Assembly: GCA_964017125.1 (NCBI GenBank)
Contig: OZ024902.1
Span: 55,538,791 to 55,602,790, forward strand
Direction: 5' to 3'
DNA length: 64,000 bases
Origin: Flabesymbios commensalis
Lineage: Eukaryota > Annelida > Polychaeta > Terebellida > Flabelligeridae
The position numbers and the translations under genes were made by a program. The notes under the pieces were generated by a model, which was not told the origin of the DNA, ran no database searches, and saw only the letters and a list, made by a program, of their open reading frames with translations. Positions 31,706 to 41,989 of the stretch are shown here, in pieces. Position 1 is the stretch's first letter; each line of letters starts with the position of its first letter.

Positions 31706-31874
31706 GTAGGCAGTAGGGCCTAGATCTAGACTATGTCCATTAAGGTTCTTTCACATGTCACGTGTCCAACTCAAACTTCAGACCTTCAGTCTGACGAGAC
31801 ATCTGATTTACGTGGTTCTCTGATCACCACGACACGTGTAATGTATAGGCCCTACTATTATTACACTATGACTA

Positions 31875-32004
31875 TACGGCACCTGGCAGTCCCAGGCGGT
31901 CACCCATCGATTATGAACCGGGCGCGACGTTGCTTAACTTCAGTGATCGAGCCGTGATCAAGCCGACACCGATGTCTGGATGTCGATGAGACAACGCCGT
32001 AGGC
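31875..32004 (-). pseudogene. 5S rRNA-like sequence (pseudogene or SINE3-type head)
   Basis: On the minus strand the sequence starts GCCTACGGC as animal 5S rRNA does. It keeps the internal control region GATCACTGAAGTTAAGC plus GATGGGTGACCGCCTGG and ends GCCAGGTGCCGTA. The segment after the first ten bases is diverged, with about ten extra bases. No T-run terminator follows. 5S-derived SINEs (SINE3) are known, so it could be either. Expression is unlikely. Confidence 0.75.
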
Positions 32005-32009
32005 CTATT

Positions 32010-33110
32010 CCGATTTCTGTAGGCCTAACGTTAGCCTTAATCAGTTAATGATAATCTAATTTCATTAATTTTGTCATTATTTATGACATTTTTATTGTGA
32101 GTGTCTTATCACCATTTTTGTGGTCTGTCCTGTGTTATCTTTTATATACTTGAAGTGTGTCACACTGAAGCAAACGTATCATGGCATTAAATCTTTCGCG
32201 TAGAAATGCTTGTCATGCCGTCCAAATTTATGAAACTGCACGAACTGTGCGCTTGCCTTGCGCACCAACCAAGCGTGTTCCAAACTATCTACATGCAGCA
32301 CCCTTTTCATAAACATTAGGTGGAGCTGCTCAAAGTAGACAGTGATTTCGGCACTATAAATCTCGGCCTAAGAAAGTAACTTTGGCTAGAATATCTCGGC
32401 CAGTGACTCTGGCAGATTAGTTAAATATATAGAATAATACGTTCATTAACTTAATAGGCCCTCATCATCTTAATACATTTTTCAAAAAAAACAAAACAAT
32501 ATATAAATATTATTTATATCCTTGACAGGATATATCATATGGATCATAATCTAGGTAGAAAAGAAAGTACATCCATGATATGGCTACTCTGAGCGACACC
32601 TGGTGAATACATACTTTTTACAGTCTGAATCACCAGGTTTCGCTACTCCTCCACCACTTCTCAAGCTTGACAGACACCACATATTAGTCTACTCTGTATT
32701 TGAAAAAATAGATTGTAAAAATACCGGTGTATAAAACACACGACGATATAAAAAGGAGAGAAGAAAAACAAATGTCCCAACAGGCAACAATTAAAATTGA
32801 TGTGGTCGCTGCGACCTGAGCCAATAGACAATACAACAGGGACCATATGGCCCTTATGGGTGAATATATAATTGAAGGGTCCTTTAGTGTCTTTTGGCCT
32901 TTCTGAACGAATTCATGAATTACTTGAATTGTGTGGGTTCAAATCTTTTTAACATTGTCCTATGGGCAATAGGGGGTCTACGATAAAATGAGAAAAATGA
33001 ATATTCAATATCTCAACAAATATTTTTTATTCAACATGCAATGTGCCAAAATACACGAAGCTTTTTAACAAATGCAATGTCTCCAAATATCTAACACCTG
33101 GAACATAGAC
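32010..33110. other. no recognised gene
   Basis: Apart from AT-rich sequence I see nothing supportable. Confidence 0.35.
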
Positions 33111-33118
33111 GGTTATAA

Positions 33119-34702
33119 CCCAGCTAGCAAGCTGACGTTGGGCCAACGTTGGCAATGGCTGGCATGATCGCAGTGGCATATGCAACGTTGGGCCAATGTT
33201 GGCTACAGGTAGGAAAACCAACAGTTGTGTTCTCTACGTCAGCCCACCGTCAGATACAGACGTCTATCCTCCATGTATTTGCCGCCAGTGGGCCAACGTT
33301 GGCTCAAGGTATTAACCCGTTTGTGACGAACCCCGGAGATCTCCGTAATTTAGGGAGACCATTCAGATACGAGCCCCTGAGATTTCAGGGTCTGATTGCC
33401 TGAGATAACTATGACGTCATGAAATAATCGCGTTTCAGAAACAGAGCATTAGCATAATAATCTTGTCTTCAAGGTTAAAGCCAACTGTCATTTTGACAAC
33501 GTCAGCCAACTGTCAGCTACAGACGTCTATCCTCCGTGCATTTGCCGACATTGGGCCAACGTTGGCTCAATGTAAGAAAGCCAACTGTCATTTTGTCAAC
33601 GTCAGCCCACCGTCAGCTACAGACGTCTATCCTCCGTGTATTTGCCGACATTGGGCCAACGTTGGCTCAAAGTAAAAAAAACAACAGTGTTTGTCCCATC
33701 ACATATAACTGACATGATTGTCCTAGTTTTATATTTCTTTCACAAAATTAACATTATAATGGGCACAAAATTTACGGAAGTATCCAATATTGTTATATCT
33801 TTTTAACAAAATCTTGTGACATTGCAATCCAGAGCTGATCGGACAATGCAAAAAACATTCAGCAATATTGAATTTTATGCCCCTGATAACTTTCATAGTT
33901 GGAGTGCGCCCCCACCCACCCAAAAAAAGTTATGTATAGGCCTAGGCCAGCGAGCATGCGCTGTAAAGGACCGTAGTGAAGTCATGGGATCCATACAATG
34001 CTGATTGAATTCGAGTTTTGTACGATTTTCAGACCTAGAGAAAGCACAAAATCAGGTGCCAGGTGGCTGGCTGGTGGCAATGGCTGGCGCCTACGTCATA
34101 GTAGGCCAGAGCCATCTAGAGCCTGATAGTGATAGTATCTCTGGATTTCCCAGTGTGGACAAAAGTAGAGATGTGCACTGTGCTATGTTGATTCAAAGGC
34201 AGTATGATATCAATGTTAACGACTCTTCAATCCAGTTAACCCGATATTTGTAGGCTAAACCTCAAGGTAAACCAGAGGTGGGCAAGTGGTCACTACATGT
34301 GGCGACAGAAGCGAAATATTTGTAATGTAAATATTACAAAATGACTATTCAGAGCACCTAAAACTAAAGTGGCGACAGGACTCATTTCGCCTGCCCACCC
34401 CTATAGGCCTATATCAATTTATTGGAGCTTGCCCGAATGTAGCTAATTTAGCCTTAAAAGCTGTCTAGCATTTTAAGGAAGACATTTGTATGATGTTGTT
34501 GTGCCAATGTCAGGCAAATTGAAAAAAATGACGTCAGTCCAACGGTGGTTTGCCTACACCATGCCAGCAGCGTTTTGCGACCGTTGTGCCAATGTTGGGA
34601 CGATGGACAAAATTACGTCGGACCAACGTCACTTGGCAACGTCGGGCCAACGGAAGTACTGACGTTGTCCCCACATTGGGCCAACGTCAGCTTGCTAGCT
34701 GG
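33119..34702. mobile_element. 1.6-kb TIR element, ends CCAGCTAGCAAGCTGACG
   Basis: The left end CCAGCTAGCAAGCTGACGTT and the right end, reversed, CCAGCTAGCAAGCTGACGTT pair over at least 20 bp, followed by GGGCCAACG on both sides. The interior holds three tandem ~100-bp units (33215-33675) and an unassigned 82-residue frame (34005-34253). There is no transposase. Confidence 0.8.
33215..33675. repeat. three ~100-bp units split by a TTAA insertion
   Basis: Each unit carries TACAGACGTCTATCCTCC and GGGCCAACGTTGGCTCAA. Between units 1 and 2 lies a TTAA-flanked 159-bp insert (33316-33474), placed where the other units run straight on. Confidence 0.8.
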
Positions 34703-34956
34703 GAACGTGGAAGATCTCTTGGAAATACCCTAACCCCGAGTTATTTTGTAGCACAATTGTTATGTAGGCCTACATCGGAATTTATTCGTAAACAGACATG
34801 AACTCAATATAAAAAGTTACCAAGGATACATTTACTGAGGCTTTCTAGTTGTCTCACGTCAACCAGTCAACTCAGCAACGCCAGTGTTATCTAAAGTCCT
34901 CAAATTGTGTTGTGATACCATTCAATTAATTTGATATACACAGAGACAGCTGCATT

Positions 34957-35176
34957 CCCTGCAAACAATTTCACGATGTAATAACGTCCCCTTGGGACGT
35001 AATTCTGTGAACTCCCATTTACGTCCTTAGAACGTAAAACATAAATGTAACGTTATTGGGACGCTCTGGGGACGTAGGGTTATTGCTACGTCCTTAGCAC
35101 GTCCCCGTCACGTTCATCCATGAATGACGAAACTGGGACCATAACGAACGTTATATTACGTACAGTGTTTGTAGGG
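34957..35176. mobile_element. MITE with CCCTGCAAACA ends and AACGTCC repeats
   Basis: The ends are CCCTGCAAACA and, reversed, CCCTACAAACACTGTACG. The interior is built of ACGTCCTTAGAACGT-like inverted motifs. Related copies lie at 48118-48361 and, interrupted, at 46909-48089. Confidence 0.8.
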
Positions 35177-35339
35177 TTAGGCCTAAAGTCCCAATATTTT
35201 GAGGTAGGTGAAATATATGTAAACATTCCATTTGAACTGCTATTTTATAACCAAAACAATCACCCCTGAAATGTATTGAATTTCTGTGTCAACTCTGAAA
35301 TGCTCATAATTTAGCAAAAAATCATTGAAAACATGTTAA

Positions 35340-35475
35340 CCCTTTTTATAAAGTCATAAAATGCCTGACGCTGAATTAATTATTTTTTTATTAAAAAAAA
35401 CAGTAATTACTGATGTCGCGCGACATCCGCGGTCTGCCAGGTGGTTGCCTTTCGGCGCCACCTGCGGTGAAAGGG
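35340..35475. mobile_element. short piggyBac-like MITE
   Basis: TTAA at 35336-35339 and 35476-35479 flanks ends CCCTTTTTATA and, reversed, CCCTTTCACCG. The internal hairpin pairs CCAGGTGG with CCACCTG. Confidence 0.7.
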
Positions 35476-35570
35476 TTAAACTAAACAAAGTGCTTGATAA
35501 TGACGGCCATCCCCCTACGGCATCGGTGGGCAATGATACATCTATCCATAGTCAGTTGCACCATTATTTA

Positions 35571-36477
35571 GTGAGACGTTTCGTCCCCAACTGATACTTA
35601 GGAAAGATGTTTCACCCCCGCCCTATATATAGGAAAGACGTTTCGCCCCAGTGTTCATATTTTAAAAAGACGTTTTGCACCCTAGCCAAATTTCAGAAAG
35701 ACGTTTCGCACTCAACCCATATTGTAGAAAGACGTTTCACACCCATTTCATAATTAGGAAAGACGTTTCGCCCCCTCTTCATATTTACGAAAGACTTCCG
35801 CCCCCTAATCAGAAAGTCGTTTCGCCCCCTAGTCATAATTTGGAAAGCCTTTTCGCACCCTTTTCATAATTATGAAAGACGTTTTGCCCCCTAATCCTAA
35901 ACCAGCATGATATTTGTCAAGATTTCCGCCCCCTCTTAATTGGGCCTTGAGAAGTTATGTGAGCATTGCACAAGTTAGAGATGTCCTAATAGGCCTACAC
36001 TTAAAAGCCCAGGTATACATCCACACACATACACTCTCATACAATAAAAAAGAAGAGTAGGTCCCTACAGTTATTTTATAATTGCCACTCGACATCAGGG
36101 ACAAACTGAAATTATTCACATAAATATAAATGGTATAGCCAACAAAGAACGCTAAATTAATACACTATATCGTAATGAGCATTACCCACAATTTGTAGCG
36201 ATAAATGAGAATAGACTAAAATCAGGAAACAACATAAAATAAGGTTTCCTAATTATCATATAAAAAGGTAAGGAAGAACCGAGAATATCCAGGCCGAGGG
36301 GTAGGAGGAGGTGTGGCAATCTTAATACGACAGGACATAAAATTTAATCAGTTAGACACATCAGAATTCGATGAAAAACTGGGAACGGGGGCGAAACGTC
36401 TTCTCTAGGGTGCGAAACGTCCTATAACAACGGGGCAGAACGACTTGCTTCCGGATGCGAAACGTCATATAAGAATG
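35571..36477. mobile_element. second GACGTTTCGC foldback, enclosing a LINE fragment
   Basis: The left arm 35571-35938 holds about ten 31-bp units with AAGACGTTTCGCCCCC. The right arm 36386-36477 holds inverted units (GGGGGCGAAACGTC and relatives). The stretch between them encodes a LINE endonuclease fragment instead of the AT-rich spacer of the 21.5-kb copy. Shared arms with unlike middles are a known feature of foldback elements. Confidence 0.7.
36102..36384 (+). pseudogene. LINE endonuclease fragment
   Basis: The translation includes TEIIHININGIANKER near 36107 and, in another frame, GRGVGGGVAILIRQDIKF near 36295. These are typical of the apurinic-type endonuclease of non-LTR retrotransposons. 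Stops at about 36137 and 36239 and a frameshift near 36290 break it. It ends abruptly at the foldback right arm. Confidence 0.7.
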
Positions 36478-36482
36478 GACTC

Positions 36483-36740
36483 GGAGCAAGTTTGAGGTTG
36501 GACTTTGGTTGTTCGCACCAACACTGGAGACCACCCTTCCAGCCCAACATTGTTCACTACCGACGTGAGAGAGCACGCACCTAGTTTTAGGGCACACCAA
36601 CCCCAAAATGGTGAGCCCGAAGCTCGATTCGCACACGCAGCCAGCATCAACATTGCATTTTACATTGGGGACTAGGCCGCCTACTAGCCTACCGACGTGC
36701 CAGAACACACAACTAGCTTTCGGACAGACCACACTACAAG
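36483..36740. repeat. imperfect ~132-bp tandem repeat, block shared with 40012
   Basis: ACCGACGTGAGAGAGCACGC (about 36560) and ACCGACGTGCCAGAACACAC (about 36691) mark two diverged units. The first 68 bp (GGAGCAAGTTTGAGGTTGG and onward) recur at 40012-40076, on the other side of the gypsy fossil. Confidence 0.6.
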
Positions 36741-36799
36741 ATTCGAGCTGCAAATTGTCAGTCAATCACAATTTAAATAAAAAAATGGAAGTGTAAAAT

Positions 36800-37735
36800 T
36801 GTATTCAGGGTCAGCATGTACTGTTAATACCATTAGGTTATTTTGAAACATTGTGCGACGAGAGGTTCACGCGTTTTTAGCTTTTCACAGCGAAAAAAAT
36901 CATAAATTCAGTGCAGAAATACACGTGGTCTTGAAAATTTCAAGATGGCGGATTTTGCAACAAATATAATAGCTCGACAAAATTAAGAGAAAATAATCTA
37001 ATTCCTCAAATTATATCTGATTTGAAAAAAACTTTTTTCCCATTACGCCACTGTCGGCAACTGGGAATAGAATATTTTCAAGTATTTGTGCAAATCAGCT
37101 AACCACCTTATTCGAGTGACACAATTTATCAATAATTTTTCCACCAGATTTTCCAGACAAATATTTTTTTTTTGTAAAATTCTGATGCTGGAATTGGTAA
37201 ATTATTACCTCGACTCATAGGCCTACAATTTTTATAGGATTTTTAACATTGTACGCCTATATATGTGAATAAATATCTTATATGGTCTGTAGAATATATC
37301 AATGTTTGGACAGTAGGTCATGCACTACTAAATATAATTATATTTTCACTTTCAGAGAAGCGGCCTTCTATTACATAATATGTGTTGCTAAATTGGTTTC
37401 CACTAGTGGGTGACACAAGCGCCGTATCCCTAGATTAGCTGTTGAAGGATTTGGCCACGTGCGATTCCACCTACCCGAGATGCATTGCGAACAACAGCCA
37501 AACATCTCAGCTCATTATTATTTACATAAATTTGGCACCCCCCCCCTCTAACATTAGGAACCATATCAACAATTAGCTATGAACGTTAATTCCGCTCGCA
37601 ACAGGGAGTGAAGGCACACAATAGACTGGCATGGTTAAAATGAATGTCATTTTAAAAACACTTAAGTGCTGTATAGTTAGCTAATAGGCTTGCAGACTTA
37701 AGTGATTTACTAAATAAATAAATTTAAAATAAACA
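36800..37735. other. no recognised gene
   Basis: AT-rich sequence upstream of the LTR-element fossil. I could not define an LTR in it. Confidence 0.3.
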
Positions 37736-37741
37736 TTTTAA

Positions 37742-39190
37742 ATGGCAGACAGAGGCGATAACGAGCGATTTGCTTTGACACCTCCAGAGCTTAACGGCGC
37801 TCGTCAAAAAGATTTTTATTATCCTCTCAGTGATGATAACACATCAGTAGGCTACTTAAAGAAACTGAGGCGGAATATAAGAAAAGAAAATCTGATTTTT
37901 TTAGAATCGCTCGAAACAATAGAAGACAGAGTGAACTTACAAGGAGTTAATCCTCAAGAAGTCTGTCTCCTGTTCACCGTCGGTCGTCCAGGCGATCAAG
38001 AAATCTTCCTAAGTTCAAGATCACAACATACTATCTGACTGATGTTGAACTTCGGTTCAATCAAATACAGACGCAATTCGATTTATACAATATTACAAAC
38101 GTTGACGAACGTTTTTGGCTGACCTGTGCCGCCCTTTCAGGCGAGTTGGCATCGTATGTAAGGGATATATTGCTAAAACCTTTTCACACTCACAAATTCA
38201 CCAACCCCAAGGAAGTATTGATTGAACGCAGAGGGCTGATGACGCCAGAACTAGTGAATAAGGTCATTTACGGAGAGAAGTTAGGAACCAACATTCCATC
38301 CCGCTTCCTCAGACGACTCTAGAAGACAACTGGTTTCGGAGCGATGGAAGTTGTCGGCAAGGCCGTGATACTTCAGGCCTTTATCCGACAAATGCCGATT
38401 TCCTTCAGGGCTCATTAAGCTACCAGCCCGATAGCACGTCATTGGAGAGCTTAGCCACCCTGGATGACCGAGCCTTAGCCTCGGGAAATGATGCGACGGA
38501 AGCACAGGTGGGAGTTGCAGAGATTCAAGGTAACGAGAACACAAAACTTATTGGACTTGTAAAAGATGTCTACAGCAATTATAAACTTAAGGTGCGAAGA
38601 AAAAACTTTTTAGTCATAAGCCATCAGCTGACAGCCGAGAACACAGAACATTAGTTAAACTAGCAGTTTTACCAGATGTAATCGCAACACCTTTCGTAGC
38701 TAGTGTTTTACGAGAACAAAATAATAGACCAAACTTTTGGTGATAAAGTGAGCATGTGCAGAGAGCCTTGTGCGTAATATTTAAACTAATTGGCCAGCGC
38801 AAGGTAGCAACTCTTGTGTCTGGTGATTCGATTGAGATGTGACAAGAAGCTAACCTTTTAGTGTTATATCCCTCTAGGCTATTGTACGTCGTGGACAAAA
38901 AAAATAAATGTAAATATTTGATTAACACTAGGGAAGCTATCAGTATCTCACCTCAGTCTTGCTCGAAAAGGACTTCGAACACCAGTAGCTTACCCCTTGT
39001 CGGAGCTTACAACACAACCATCACTACCTACAGTACATGCAAATGAGTAGTTGACGTTGGTCTTAAAACAGATTATACTTGGAGCAGACATTAAGCAACC
39101 CATACTAGGAGCCGATTTTTTGGTACATTGTAATCTACTTGTCGACTTACAAGGTAGATGCTTGAGAGATATGAGAACTGGCTTGGCTAT
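37742..39190 (+). mobile_element. Ty3/gypsy LTR-retrotransposon fossil (gag and protease parts)
   Basis: The region shows similarity to a Metaviridae-type Gag (for example YLTDVELRFNQIQTQF, about 38027-38300) and to an aspartic-protease region (about 39060-39190). It is broken, with several breaks. I see no reverse transcriptase, RNase H or integrase. Terminal repeats are not securely identified. A 65-bp block at 36483 and 40012 lies on either side and may or may not be related to its ends. It looks moderately old. Confidence 0.75.
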
Positions 39191-39199
39191 ATGGGTAAA

Positions 39200-40010
39200 A
39201 CCGAATATTGGGCTAATTTTGTAACATCAAAAATGGCAGTGAGGTGACCATCAAAGAGGAGGAGAACCACTTGATGGGTTTGGTGCACTGATAATAATAG
39301 AGCATAAAAAAGTCACTGGCTGTGCTAGAAAATTTTTTTGCTTTAAAAAGTTATTTTAAAAAAGTTGCAACATTCCACTTACTACTCCGCTACCAAATCC
39401 AAACCATTTAAAAAATGATGTTACTTAGTTTTGCTTGACATCACACTTTTAAATGTGATATCCTTGATAAAGAATAATACTAAACAATCATATCTCAAAA
39501 ATGCTAAAAGTTTAAGGAAATTTGACGGGATAAACAAATATTCTTATTCCAACTCCGTTACCAAGCCGAAAAATACTCAACTCCGTCACCTTGCAAGAAT
39601 TAATATTGTTGACTGACAAGTTATTCGAAACAGGTATTACCAAAACATCAAAATGCTTTTGTTTTTACTACTCCGTTCCTAGCCTTGTGAGTCTAAAAAC
39701 GTGCTTTGTTTTATGCTTGTATGCCTAGAACAGTTGCTATGGGAATTATTTTCACCCGTATGATATATCTTTGAATTACTGCCGAAATATTGTCATTGAT
39801 CCCAAAAATACTTTAAATTTACTAATCCGTCCACTCTATTTCGTTACTAAGAATAGGGTACAGAGTAGTGAATTGCGAAATTGTATGGGTTTTCCAGTCA
39901 TAATGAATGATGATATAGTCTTTTAAAAAATGGCTCGTTGTCCTCATATAAAGCCATACCGCTAGCTATCCTATCTACTTCATCTTCGACCACCAACACG
40001 GTTGGTATGG
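39200..40010. repeat. scattered ACTCCGTYACC motifs
   Basis: CTACTCCGCTACCAAATCC, AACTCCGTTACCAAGCC, AACTCCGTCACC and CTACTCCGTTCC occur between 39381 and 39830. There is no coding sequence that I recognise. Confidence 0.4.
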
Positions 40011-40011
40011 A

Positions 40012-40076
40012 GCAAGTTTGAGGCTGCACTCTGGCCGTCCATACCAACACTGGTGACTACCCATCTAACCCAACAG
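40012..40076. repeat. second copy of the 36483 block
   Basis: GGAGCAAGTTTGAGGCTGC and ACCAACACTGGTGACTACCC align base for base with 36483-36550 with about a dozen differences. Confidence 0.7.
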
Positions 40077-41451
40077 GTCTATATGTATTTTCTTAATATA
40101 TATTACAACTAAAATAGATAAATTTGGCCAAGCCCTCTATATTCACTGAAGTCATCACAGCAACATTTGTTATTGTTTCCCGAGTGCCATATATAGGGCC
40201 TAAGGCCAGGCATTTCTATCAATAAAGTATTTTCAAGTAGGTCCTTTGGCTTGAAAAATTTAACCCCCCCCCCCTTGAATATTTCGTTTTCGAAATAAAA
40301 CAGTTTGACCACACATATGGATGCACCATCCAGTGGGGTATATTCAAGCAAGAGTTGAAAAATTTTCAGAAATGTGTAGCCTAATTACATTTTTTAACAA
40401 AACAGATTTTTAAAAAAATGTCTCAATGTAACCTACCCCGTGCTCGGGCACCTTGAGACACCACCTGGGGTACCTTGAGACACCATATTAAGTACCGTCA
40501 ACTGGGATAACTTTAAACATTTTTTGGAGTTATTGCCATAAAATGCTGAAATATTCAATAAATTCACCTGCATAGAAATTGGAGAAAGAAATGTGCCTTT
40601 TTTATATAAGTGTGAAATATTTGATATCTATAGCTAACAGGTAGGCCCTACTTTCTCAGCAAATTGTATTGTGTATAGTGAGGGGTAACTTTGAACACCG
40701 AAGTAAGTTCTATAGCCTATGTGCCATTTGAGTTACCAATTATAGTAGAACCTCGCTAAACGGACCACCTGAGGGACTTAGCAAAAGCATGGTCCCACTA
40801 GCGATGTCGTCCCCTAAGTGAAATTTTACATTATACCTTATAGTATATTTTCATGCTCAGAGTACAGTATGTGTACTATAATAACTACTCATATAAGAGA
40901 TAAAACGAACGCAAAACAAACACATACAATAACAAAAATCTTCATTGATTTAGCACTAAAAATCATTAAAACAAACATTTATTTTACATTAAAGGTCATT
41001 CATTTCATTTTGTCAAAGTTTGCATGCTGTCTCTACAGTAGCAACACACAAATTATCTTGAGCTGTCTTCGACTTTTAAACAATAGCACCAAAGAACATT
41101 AGAATAGAGCTGATCCCTTCTACAGAATCTGGGAAATGTTGTAGGCATAGAAAATCACTATCTATTTCATCTAATCCTCTAATTGTCGATGACCGTTAAT
41201 GTTACTTGCATCTATGAGATTTATTTTTTCTTTGAGCGTGAGCTTCTTAGGTCTCACTTTTACCATATTGATACTCAACATTGAATGATTAATTAAATTC
41301 TGATCCTCTTTTTATATCTTGGTAAGATGTTTATTATATTAGCCATCGAATAGAAAGTTAGCATAAATTCCCATAAATCACTCCAGGAGAAGTTTGTGAA
41401 AACACAGATGGCGCAGACTACAATAGAGTTGTCAAGTGGTATGGTGCATGC

Positions 41452-41559
41452 GCAGCAAACACGAAATGTGGTCCCAATGTTGTTCTTATGTTGGCCAACC
41501 GTTTGATATGCCGCCCAAACATTAAACCAACATTGACCCAATGCCTTGTGTTTGATGGG
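41452..41559. mobile_element. CAGCAAACAC-type palindromic MITE
   Basis: It runs from GCAGCAAACACGAAATG to ATGCCTTGTGTTTGATGGG, centre CCGTTTGATATGCCGCCC. Confidence 0.7.
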
Positions 41560-41989
41560 TTATCTCTTTAATTGATCAAAGCTGACCTTGTGGACGCTAT
41601 GGTATTGTTAATGTGGTGCATAAACATGATAGTTCAGACACGTAATTGCCACCTCCTGTTACAAATACGAATACATTTATTTGTCAGGTCATGCACAGAT
41701 CAATAATACATTATTAATATTATATTATAATTGCAGCCCCGAGACTAGTATACAATTTAGTAAAAGTACAGATACAGAATTTTAAGAACATGTGGGTCTC
41801 TCGAGTGTACATAAAGTATATAACGTTGATATATTGAGCTCTGAGGGTCAAATTCTCAGAAGAGGAGGCAAGAATGTTGCAACTGCCGATTAATGACGAT
41901 AATCATATTATCATTTTATTTAGATAATTCTTTAGTGACTATACTTGATTCAATTGAAGATACTGAAATAAAAAATAAAAGTAAGTTGT

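Noticed and set aside
33149-33675. Two plus-strand frames (33149-33403 and 33463-33675) with similar text
   Set aside because: They translate the 100-bp tandem units of a DNA element.
36361-36765. 134-residue minus-strand frame with two Cys-rich repeats
   Set aside because: The repeats reflect the 132-bp DNA tandem and its first part is foldback arm sequence; no family recognised.
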